Shown here: positions 1-5,796 of the stretch, in pieces | How the letters are laid out: every line of letters starts with the position of its first letter | Position numbering within the stretch: the first letter of the stretch is position 1 | From: Hyphomicrobiales bacterium | GTDB taxonomy: Bacteria; Pseudomonadota; Alphaproteobacteria; Rhizobiales; Beijerinckiaceae | DNA length: 10,761 nucleotides | NCBI GenBank assembly: GCA_028865375.1 | Contig: JAGWKJ010000057.1 | Coordinates: forward strand, 1 to 10,761 | Direction: 5' to 3' | Position numbers and translations under genes: made by a program | Notes under the pieces: generated by a model | Told to the model about the DNA's origin: nothing | What the model saw: the letters and a program-made list of their open reading frames with translations, nothing else | Database searches by the model: none

Positions 1-1
1 G

Positions 2-673
2 ATCGTGTCCGACGTCGGCTCGGTCAAGCGTTCGGTGATCGAGGCGATGGCGCCGCGCCTGCCCCGCCACGCGCGCTTCGTGCCCGCGCACCCCATCGCC
101 GGCGCCGAGCGCTCGGGCCCCGACGCCGGCTTCGCGGAAATGTTCGTGGGCCGGTGGTGCATCCTCACGCCGCCCGAGGGCGCCGACGCCGAGGCGATCG
201 CCCGCGTGCGCGGCCTGTGGGAGGCCTTCGGCTCCAAGGTCGAGACGATGGACGCCGCCCACCACGACCTGACGCTGGCCATCACCAGCCACCTGCCGCA
301 CCTGATCGCCTACAACATCGTGGGCACCGCGGCCGACCTCGAAGAGGTCACGCGCTCCGAGGTGATCAAGTTCTCGGCCGGCGGCTTCCGCGACTTCACG
401 CGCATCGCGGCGAGCGACCCAACGATGTGGCGCGACGTGTTCCTCAACAACCGCGACGCCGTCCTGGAAATGCTCGGCCGCTTCAACGAGGACCTCACCG
501 CGCTGCAACGCATGATCCGGCGCGGCGACGGCGACGGCCTGTTCGACCTGTTCACGCGCACGCGGGCGATCCGCCGCGGCGTGGTGCAGGAAGGCCAGGA
601 CACCGCCGCGCCCGACTTCGGCCGGCAGGCGGCGGAGGCGCCGCAAGACGCGACCGCGGCGGGCGCGCGCTAG
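2..673 (+). CDS. tyrA: Prephenate/arogenate (cyclohexadienyl) dehydrogenase, C-terminal part
   Basis: NAD(P)-dependent oxidation of prephenate or arogenate, a cytoplasmic step of tyrosine synthesis. The frame is already open at the left edge (Ile-Val-Ser-Asp-Val-Gly-Ser-Val-Lys), so the Rossmann nucleotide-binding N-terminus lies outside the window; the GTG at 5 is an internal codon, not the start. Counting from that GTG, the family motif HPIAGAERSG (29-38) carries the catalytic histidine. ITSHLPHLIAY (93-103) and the FRDFTRIAASDPTMW stretch (about 128-142) belong to the helical dimerisation domain. The protein ends in a low-complexity Ala/Asp/Gln tail of about 25 residues, beyond the usual domain end. 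The TAG stop at 671 lies in the first unit of a 24-bp tandem repeat. Whether prephenate or arogenate is preferred cannot be read from the sequence. The family call is secure. Confidence 0.93.
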   Translation: MVSDVGSVKRSVIEAMAPRLPRHARFVPAHPIAGAERSGPDAGFAEMFVGRWCILTPPEGADAEAIARVRGLWEAFGSKVETMDAAHHDLTLAITSHLPHLIAYNIVGTAADLEEVTRSEVIKFSAGGFRDFTRIAASDPTMWRDVFLNNRDAVLEMLGRFNEDLTALQRMIRRGDGDGLFDLFTRTRAIRRGVVQEGQDTAAPDFGRQAAEAPQDATAAGAR

Positions 674-742
674 GCCCGCGCCGCGGGCGCCCAGTAGGCC
701 CGCGCCGCGAGCGATCAGTAGGCCCGCGCCGCGAGCGATCAG
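671..742. repeat. Three tandem 24-bp units spanning two convergent stop codons
   Basis: Three adjacent 24-bp units lie at 671-694, 695-718 and 719-742, each beginning TAGGCCCGCGCCGCG. Units 2 and 3 are identical. Unit 1 differs near its end (GGGCGCCCAG against GAGCGATCAG). The TAG of the rightward dehydrogenase is the start of unit 1, and the TGA (tca at 739-741) of the leftward DUF2125 gene is near the end of unit 3. Because 24 is a multiple of 3, the TAGs recur in frame at 695 and 719, and the leftward TGA recurs at 715-717. The whole gap between the two genes is made of this repeat. Slipped-strand duplication of a short convergent junction is the simplest origin. Confidence 0.93.
674..688. 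terminator. Possible bidirectional hairpin between convergent genes
   Basis: Positions 674-680 (GCCCGCG) and 682-688 (CGCGGGC) are perfect inverted repeats around one central base. In RNA this allows about 6 GC pairs with a 3-nt loop. Units 2 and 3 of the tandem repeat retain the arms with one mismatch, so up to three weak hairpins follow each other. There is no T-tract on either strand, so it is not a canonical intrinsic terminator. A role in ending convergent transcription is inferred from position only. Confidence 0.25.
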
Positions 743-1815
743 TAAAGCGGCGCCAGCGTCACCGGCAAAGGCAGCGGCCCGAGCGTGACCGCGCCATCGC
801 GGAACGCGAGCGGCAGGTGGAGCGGCGCCGGCGCGGCGGCGGCGCCGGGTTTGGCGGCGCTTGGCTTCGCCGTTCCTCCGAACGCGCCGGCGAGCGCGAG
901 CGCGGCGGACGGCAGGCCGAGCCGGGCGGCGAGCGCCTCTGCGCCGACCACCTCGACGTCGAGCGCGCCCGCCACGCGATGCGCGGCGTCGAGCGACAGC
1001 GTGCCCGTCGCGTCGAGGACGGTCGCGCCCTGCTCGGCATGCAGCGCCGAGATCGCCAATGCGCCGCCGGCGCGCCGCCAAGCTTCGAGCGGCGGCGCCG
1101 TTCCCGACGCCAGGGCGGGATAGGCCGACAGCGTCGCGCGCGCCCGCCCGTCGACCGGCGCGTCGCCGAAGGCGGGCAACCCCGGCGAGGCGAGGCGGGA
1201 GAGATCGAGCGCGAGGTCGAGCTTGGTCGGTTCGCCCGAGGCGGTCGCGCCCGAGGCGTCGAGCGCGTCGAAACGGATCGCCAGCGGCGCCGCGCCCGGC
1301 GACGTCAACGTCGCCGTCGCGTCGGTCGCGCGCAGGCCGAAGGCCGAGGGCGGCGAAGCGCTCAGATCGACATAGGCGGTCACGGGCGCGGTCGACGCGA
1401 GCCGCACCGCGGGCAGATGGGAATCGGCCGGCGTCCATTCGACCGGCGCCGTCGCCTCTACCCCCAGCCGCCACGGCGCGAGGATCGACGCGCCGGCCGA
1501 CAGCGCGGCCGCGCGCGCCACGCCGCCACCCGCACCCGCGACGGTCAGCGATGGCTTCACGCACACGATCCGCAGCGCGAACGGATAGCCGGCGTGCCGA
1601 CGATCCGGACAGGTGACGACGATTCCCTGCACGGCCTCCGCCGCGATGGCTTGGTCGAGTGCCGCGTCGAGTTTCGAGGCGGCGAATTGCCACCCGGCCG
1701 TCCACGTCACGATCAGGGCGATCAGCGCGAGACGGAACGCGATCCGCGGCGAAACGCGATAGCGACGCGCGCGCGCGGCGTCGGGAGTCGAGGTTCCGAT
1801 CCGCGGTTCGCTCAT
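739..1815 (-). CDS. DUF2125 membrane-anchored protein
   Basis: A 358-aa protein of the alphaproteobacterial DUF2125 family, whose biochemical role is not established. Residues about 26-45 form one hydrophobic N-terminal segment after a basic stretch (RARRYR), so it is probably an inner-membrane anchor or uncleaved signal with the rest in the periplasm. The family-like pattern Cys69, GYPF (76-79), Cys85 follows, then a long beta-rich, Ala-rich region. The C-terminus has the family ending (a 'dG-x-LGPLPLP...APLY' type tail). The ATG at 1815 is preceded by a G-run 4 nt upstream (a GGGGGG Shine-Dalgarno-like tract). It lies 41 bp after the upstream gene and is probably co-transcribed with it. Adjacency to a tyrosine-synthesis dehydrogenase gene recurs in alphaproteobacteria, from memory, but the functional link is unknown. 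The two cysteines could form a disulfide; this is inference. Confidence 0.85.
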   Translation of the reverse strand: MSEPRIGTSTPDAARARRYRVSPRIAFRLALIALIVTWTAGWQFAASKLDAALDQAIAAEAVQGIVVTCPDRRHAGYPFALRIVCVKPSLTVAGAGGGVARAAALSAGASILAPWRLGVEATAPVEWTPADSHLPAVRLASTAPVTAYVDLSASPPSAFGLRATDATATLTSPGAAPLAIRFDALDASGATASGEPTKLDLALDLSRLASPGLPAFGDAPVDGRARATLSAYPALASGTAPPLEAWRRAGGALAISALHAEQGATVLDATGTLSLDAAHRVAGALDVEVVGAEALAARLGLPSAALALAGAFGGTAKPSAAKPGAAAAPAPLHLPLAFRDGAVTLGPLPLPVTLAPLY

Positions 1816-1856
1816 GCCCCCCGCAATGCCCGCCGCGGATGCGGCGCGCAAGCGCT

Positions 1857-2291
1857 TCAAGCGAGCGCGATGGCGGCCGACGACGGGCCCAGCGCCTCCA
1901 GCCCGAGGCCGGCCACGAGATCGCGATAGGCGGCGCGACGGGCCGGCTCGTCCTCGCTGACGAGATGCACCGCCCAAGCGTTGGCGCCCGCCGCCAAGGC
2001 CGCGGCGCGGAAACCGGTCAGGGTCCGCAATTCGGGTACCGTGCCGGTCTCGACCAAGGCGACCGCCGTCGCCTCGCCGTCGGCGTCGATCCGCAGGGCC
2101 ATCACCAAGGCATCTTCGTAATGGGGGGCCGAGCGGCCGCCGCAAGCGGAGAACAGGTAGCGCCGCCCGCCAGCGCCCCGCCACGTCGCGAAGCGCGCGC
2201 AAAGCGCGTGCCCGGCCAGCGCCGCCAGCGGCTCTCCGCGCAGACCCGCCCGCGACACGCCCTGCGCACCAAGCTCGACTGAAAGCGTCAT
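1857..2291 (-). CDS. Unrecognised 144-aa protein, promoter-proximal to the DUF2125 gene
   Basis: I do not recognise the family. No signal peptide, membrane segment or catalytic signature is visible, so it is probably cytosolic. Residues 33-51 (RFATWRGAGGRRYLFSACG) and 61-82 (ALVMALRIDADGEATAVALVETG region) read as alternating strands, followed by Ala-rich helices at 93-144, suggesting a small alpha/beta fold. The ATG at 2291 is chosen because GGGAG lies 6 nt upstream. The upstream in-frame ATG at 2312 falls on the predicted transcription start and cannot be used by a transcript from that promoter. It is first in a two-gene unit with the DUF2125 gene. From memory, related alphaproteobacterial loci carry a gamma-glutamylcyclotransferase in this slot, but the ChaC-type N-terminal 'YGSL' motif is absent, so I do not transfer that name. 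Coding status is supported by a good ribosome site, promoter and codon use. Confidence 0.75.
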   Translation of the reverse strand: MTLSVELGAQGVSRAGLRGEPLAALAGHALCARFATWRGAGGRRYLFSACGGRSAPHYEDALVMALRIDADGEATAVALVETGTVPELRTLTGFRAAALAAGANAWAVHLVSEDEPARRAAYRDLVAGLGLEALGPSSAAIALA

Positions 2292-2297
2292 GTCAGG

Positions 2298-2302
2298 CTC
2301 CC
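2298..2302 (-). promoter_or_regulatory. Ribosome binding site fixing the start at 2291
   Basis: GGGAG on the minus strand, 6 nt before the ATG at 2291. It supports this start over the longer in-frame ATG at 2312. Confidence 0.65.
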
Positions 2303-2304
2303 GC

Positions 2305-2319
2305 TCGATCAATGATCGA
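2305..2319. promoter_or_regulatory. Perfect 15-bp palindrome, candidate operator
   Basis: TCGATCA (2305-2311), one central A (2312), TGATCGA (2313-2319). It directly follows the predicted -10 hexamer and covers the expected transcription start of the leftward two-gene unit. Position and symmetry fit a repressor site for a dimeric regulator. No regulator gene is visible in the window, so the ligand and factor are unknown. A short hairpin at the 5' end of the mRNA is the alternative. Confidence 0.45.
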
Positions 2320-2320
2320 A

Positions 2321-2349
2321 CATATACGGAACGAAACGTGACCTGTCAA
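2321..2349 (-). promoter_or_regulatory. Sigma70-type promoter of the 144-aa/DUF2125 unit
   Basis: On the minus strand TTGACA (2349-2344) is followed by exactly 17 bp and TATATG (2326-2321). The -35 is a full match to the consensus, and the -10 matches 4 of 6 positions. The predicted start is about 2313-2315, giving a leader of roughly 22-24 nt before the ATG at 2291. It sits in the AT-richer 97-bp gap after the GH3 gene, one of the few gaps in the window. Confidence 0.65.
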
Positions 2350-2391
2350 GCGCGATGTGCATAAGTGCGGGGATATTCACATTTCGGTAAC

Positions 2392-4860
2392 CTATGCGGG
2401 CGCCGTCCAATCCGCCGCCAACGTCACGGTCGCGGTGGCCTTGATGTCGGCGCTCGACAGGCCGACGCGGATCGCGAATTCGCCGGCCTCGGCGAGCCAA
2501 CGGCCGTTCGTCTCGTCCCAGAACGCGAAGTCGCGCATGGACAGCCGCACCTTGGCGCGCGCCTTCCCGCCGGCGGCCAATTGCAGCTTGGCGAAGCCTT
2601 TCAGCTCCTGCGCCGGCCGCTCGACCGAGGCGGCGAGGTCGCCGACATAGACCTGCACGACGCACGAGCCGGCGCGCCCGGAGGCGTTCTCGACCCCTAT
2701 GTCGACCTCGACCTCGCCGCCGGGCACGAGCCGCGTCGTCGAGAGCGTCAAGCCGGCGAGCGCGAAGCGCGCGTAGGACAAGCCATGGCCGAACGGGAAC
2801 AGCGGCTCGATTCCCCTCCGCTCGTAGTGGCGGTGGCCGACGAACACCCCCTCGGCGTAATGCACGTGGCCGTTGACGCCGGGATAATTGCCGTGCGCGG
2901 GATTGTCCTCGATCCGCTTCGGGAAGGTCTGCGGCAGGCGCCCGCCGGGGTCGGCGGCGCCCGTCAGCACGTCGGCGATGGCGTTGCCGCATTCCTGTCC
3001 GGGATACCAAGCCTCCAGGATCGCCGGCACGGACTCCCGCCACGGCATCGCGACCGGCCCGCCGGTCTGCAGCACGACGATCGTGCGCGGATTGGCGGCC
3101 GCGACGCGGGCGATCAGTTCGTCCTGCCGGCCGGAAAGCGCGATGCCCGGCCGGTCGCGGCCTTCGGTGTCCCATTCGCCGCCGAGGCCCGCGAACACGA
3201 TCGCCGCGTCGGCGGACTTGGCGGCGTCCACGGCCGCCTGCATCGCCGCCTCGCCCAGCGGAACGTGGCAGCCGGCGCGCACGGCGGTGAAGCCGAAGCG
3301 GCTCTCGAGGGGACACGCGACCTCGATTTCGATCTTGTGATCGCGTCCGGCTTCCAACCGCATCGTCCCGCGGCGCTCTTCGCAGGCGGCGCCGAACAGG
3401 TTCTCGCCCGGCGTCCAACCCTCCCAGGCCTCGACGACGACGCGGCCGTCGACCTTCAACCGGGCGAGGCCCGCGACATAGAGGCCGAACTCGTGCTCCG
3501 CGCTCTCGATCGCGCGATAGGCCCCCGTCATGCGGAGCGAAAAATCCCTCGCGTCGAGGCCGTCGCCGAGCGGGGGCACCCACATCGCCTCCGCATTGGG
3601 GTTGGTCGCCTTGCGCAGCGCCGGCCCTCGCAGTTCGCGGCCGGCGAAGAACTCGACCTCGAACGGCCCGTCGATCAGAGGCACGAGGCGCTCCATCGCG
3701 CAGCCGCGCCCGTGCAGGATCTCGACGCCGGTTCCCAGCGCGGCGCGAAGGCCGTCGAGCGGGGAGACGCGATAATGCGGGTTCAGCTGCGCGCTGCCCC
3801 CGCCCATGATGAGCGCGGTCGCCGCCGCCGGGCCGACCGCGGCCACGCGCTTGAGCGCCTTTCCGGGCGCCTTGGCGTCGAGCGGCAACAGGCCGCCCTC
3901 GTTGCGCAACAGCACCGTCCCCGCGGCGCCGGCGCGGCGGATCAGGGCGCGGGTCGCAGGCCGGTCGTCGGCATGTTCTGCGAAGTCGGGCGTGCGCTCG
4001 AAGGCGCCGAGCGCGTCGACGAAACGCAGAACGGCCCGCGCGCGGTCGCGCACCGTCGCCGCCGAAACTTCGCCGGCGGCCACGGCCTCGACGAGCTTGT
4101 GGCCGCGGTCGCGCGTCGGACCGGGCATTTCGAGATCGAGCCCGGCGTTCACGGTGGCCGCCGTCGTGTGCGAACCGAACCAGTCCGACATCACGAGGCC
4201 GCCGAAGCCCCATTGGCCGCGCAAGACGGTCGAGATCAGGAACCCGTTCTCGCTGCATTGCACGCCGTCGAGCGCGTTGTAGGCGGTCATCACCGCCAGC
4301 GCGCGTGCCTCCTTCACCGCCGCCTCGAAGGGCACGAGATAGACCTCCCGCAAGGCGCGCGCCGGGACGTCGGAGGACAAAGTGTAACGCTCGAACTCGC
4401 TCTCGTTGCCGGCGAAATGCTTCACCGTGGCCGCCACGCCCGCCGATTGCAGGCCCTCGACATAGGCCACCGCCAGCGTCGCGGTCAGCTTGGGGTCCTC
4501 CGACCAGCATTCGAAGTTGCGGCCGTTGGTGGCCGAACGGTGGATGTTGACGTTTGGCGCGAGCAGCGCCTGCGCGCCCTTGGACTTGGCCTCGGCCGCC
4601 AGCGCGACGCCGACCTCGCGCACCAGCGCGGGATCGAACGAGGCGCCCAGCCCGACGCAGGCGGGAAAGCACGCCGCGCTCACGCCATGCAGCAACGCGC
4701 CGCCGCCGCGCGCGCCATTAGGCCCGTCCGTGACCTTGATCGCGGGCACGCCGAGCCGCGGAACCGCGACCGTGGTCCAGAAATCGGCGCCGGCGAGCAG
4801 CGATACGCGCTCCTCAAGCGTCATGTCGTCGAGCAGGCGTTCGATGCGGGCGGCGTCCAT
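2392..4860 (-). CDS. Glycoside hydrolase family 3 beta-glycosidase with PA14 insert
   Basis: An 822-aa retaining glycosidase, probably a beta-glucosidase, removing non-reducing terminal beta-linked sugars. Domains: GH3 N-terminal TIM barrel (about 10-290) with KHFAG (147-151) and VMSDW (223-227), where Asp226 is the expected nucleophile; the alpha/beta GH3 C-domain (about 310-395, resuming 540-695) with GGEWDTEGRDR (560-570), where Glu566 in EGxDR is the expected acid/base; a PA14 module inserted at about 398-528; a C-terminal Fn3-like domain (about 715-810). The arrangement resembles the PA14-containing beta-glucosidases of the KmBglI type. There is no signal peptide, so it should act on imported small glycosides in the cytoplasm. 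The ATG at 4860 has GGAGG 6 nt upstream. It is the last gene of the run, 85 nt after the BKACE gene, and that gap shows neither a convincing terminator nor a promoter. Being next to protocatechuate genes suggests phenolic or quinate-type glycosides as substrates (inference). Confidence 0.92.
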   Translation of the reverse strand: MDAARIERLLDDMTLEERVSLLAGADFWTTVAVPRLGVPAIKVTDGPNGARGGGALLHGVSAACFPACVGLGASFDPALVREVGVALAAEAKSKGAQALLAPNVNIHRSATNGRNFECWSEDPKLTATLAVAYVEGLQSAGVAATVKHFAGNESEFERYTLSSDVPARALREVYLVPFEAAVKEARALAVMTAYNALDGVQCSENGFLISTVLRGQWGFGGLVMSDWFGSHTTAATVNAGLDLEMPGPTRDRGHKLVEAVAAGEVSAATVRDRARAVLRFVDALGAFERTPDFAEHADDRPATRALIRRAGAAGTVLLRNEGGLLPLDAKAPGKALKRVAAVGPAAATALIMGGGSAQLNPHYRVSPLDGLRAALGTGVEILHGRGCAMERLVPLIDGPFEVEFFAGRELRGPALRKATNPNAEAMWVPPLGDGLDARDFSLRMTGAYRAIESAEHEFGLYVAGLARLKVDGRVVVEAWEGWTPGENLFGAACEERRGTMRLEAGRDHKIEIEVACPLESRFGFTAVRAGCHVPLGEAAMQAAVDAAKSADAAIVFAGLGGEWDTEGRDRPGIALSGRQDELIARVAAANPRTIVVLQTGGPVAMPWRESVPAILEAWYPGQECGNAIADVLTGAADPGGRLPQTFPKRIEDNPAHGNYPGVNGHVHYAEGVFVGHRHYERRGIEPLFPFGHGLSYARFALAGLTLSTTRLVPGGEVEVDIGVENASGRAGSCVVQVYVGDLAASVERPAQELKGFAKLQLAAGGKARAKVRLSMRDFAFWDETNGRWLAEAGEFAIRVGLSSADIKATATVTLAADWTAPA

Positions 4861-4866
4861 GGTCGT

Positions 4867-4871
4867 CCTCC
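4867..4871 (-). promoter_or_regulatory. Ribosome binding site of the GH3 gene
   Basis: GGAGG on the minus strand, 6 nt before the ATG at 4860. It decides against the in-frame ATG 27 nt upstream at 4887, from which the Shine-Dalgarno itself would be translated. Confidence 0.7.
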
Positions 4872-4945
4872 GCCGCCACTGTCCCACCCGCGCGCGGCGT
4901 CGGCAATGGGGAACGGATGCGTCCGCGGGAAACGCGCGCCGGCCC

Positions 4946-5779
4946 TCACGCCGCCGCGGGCAGGCCCAGCAGCTTGCGCGCTTCGGCGGCGGTCGCCGGC
5001 CGGCGACCGTATTGCGGGCACGCGTCGACGATGCGCTTCACCAACGCCGCGTTGGAGGGCGCGAGCGTCGTCCTGTCGAGCCGCACGTTGTCCTCGAGCC
5101 CGGTGCGGCAATGGCCGCCGAGTTCGAGCGACCAGCGGTTGAGCGTGAACTGGTCGCGGCCGATTCCCGCCCCGGTCCAAGTCGCGTCGGGCGCGATGCG
5201 CTTCAGCGTGGCGACGTAGAACTCGAACGCCGGCCGGTCGACCGGCATCGCGTTCTTCACGCCCATCACGAACTGCACGTGCAGCGGGCCCGCGATCTCG
5301 CCGGCCTTGGCCATCTCGGCCGCCTTGAACACCATCGAGAGGTCGAACGCCTCCACCTCCGGCTTCACGCCGTGCGCCTTCATCTCGGAGGCGAGCCACG
5401 TCACGAGGTCCGGGCTGTTCTCGTAGACGCGGGTCGGGAAGTTGCACGAGCCGGTGGAGAGCGAGGCCATGTCGGGCTTCAGCGGGATCATGCCGCCGCG
5501 CTCGCGGCCGGCGCCCGAGCGGCCGCCGGTGGAGAGCTGCACGATCATGCCGGGGCAATGCTTGCGCAGCCCCTCCAACAGCCGGGCGAAGCGCGCGGGA
5601 TCGGAGGTCGGCTTCCCCTCGTCGTCGCGCACGTGGCAATGCACGAGGCTGGCGCCGGCCTCGAAGGCCTCCTGCGTCGATTCTACCTGCTCGGCGATCG
5701 TGATCGGAACCGCCGGATTGTCCTTCTTGGTGGGCAGCGAGCCGGTGATGGCGACGGTGATGACGCAGGGCGAGGACAT
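4946..5779 (-). CDS. BKACE-family beta-keto acid cleavage enzyme (DUF849)
   Basis: A 277-aa zinc TIM-barrel enzyme of the 3-keto-5-aminohexanoate cleavage (Kce)/BKACE family. These enzymes condense a beta-keto acid with acetyl-CoA to give acetoacetate and a new acyl-CoA. Visible motifs: VHCHVRDDEGKPTSD (46-60) with the zinc ligands His47 and His49; QLSTGGRSG (81-89); SLSTGSCNFP (106-115); and GGHCRTGLEDN (221-231), where Glu229 corresponds to the third ligand near Glu230 of Kce. Length is close to the family norm of 270-310. The ATG at 5779 has GGAG 5 nt upstream and follows quiC by 17 nt, so it belongs to the pca/qui operon. The context, with no pcaI, pcaJ or pcaF in view, points to beta-ketoadipate as substrate, yielding succinyl-CoA and acetoacetate (inference). 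Subfamily specificity cannot be read reliably by eye. Confidence 0.92.
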   Translation of the reverse strand: MSSPCVITVAITGSLPTKKDNPAVPITIAEQVESTQEAFEAGASLVHCHVRDDEGKPTSDPARFARLLEGLRKHCPGMIVQLSTGGRSGAGRERGGMIPLKPDMASLSTGSCNFPTRVYENSPDLVTWLASEMKAHGVKPEVEAFDLSMVFKAAEMAKAGEIAGPLHVQFVMGVKNAMPVDRPAFEFYVATLKRIAPDATWTGAGIGRDQFTLNRWSLELGGHCRTGLEDNVRLDRTTLAPSNAALVKRIVDACPQYGRRPATAAEARKLLGLPAAA

Positions 5780-5796
5780 GGCGGACTCCGTTCCGT

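Noticed and set aside
154..1929. 591-codon rightward frame overlapping tyrA and antisense to DUF2125
   Set aside because: Arg-rich shadow of two recognisable genes. It crosses the repeat only because the repeat has no stop in that frame.
1816..2202. N-terminal extension of the DUF2125 frame to 2202
   Set aside because: It overlaps the upstream gene, is Arg-rich without motifs, and would bury the membrane segment; the ATG at 1815 has a G-rich ribosome site.
2292..2312. Seven-residue N-terminal extension of the 144-aa protein, starting at 2312
   Set aside because: That ATG lies at or before the predicted transcription start and inside the palindrome; the ATG at 2291 has a well-placed GGGAG.
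4861..4945. Promoter or terminator between the BKACE and GH3 genes
   Set aside because: Only a 4-bp stem (CGGA/TCCG) without a T-tract and a poor TTGCCG-like -35 with no proper -10 were found. Read-through is the simpler view.
2365..5142. Very long rightward open frame (925 codons) antisense to the GH3 gene
   Set aside because: The leftward frame has a full GH3 protein with intact catalytic motifs. The antisense frame is Arg/Ala/Gly-rich with no family motif, and arises from lack of stops in GC-rich DNA.
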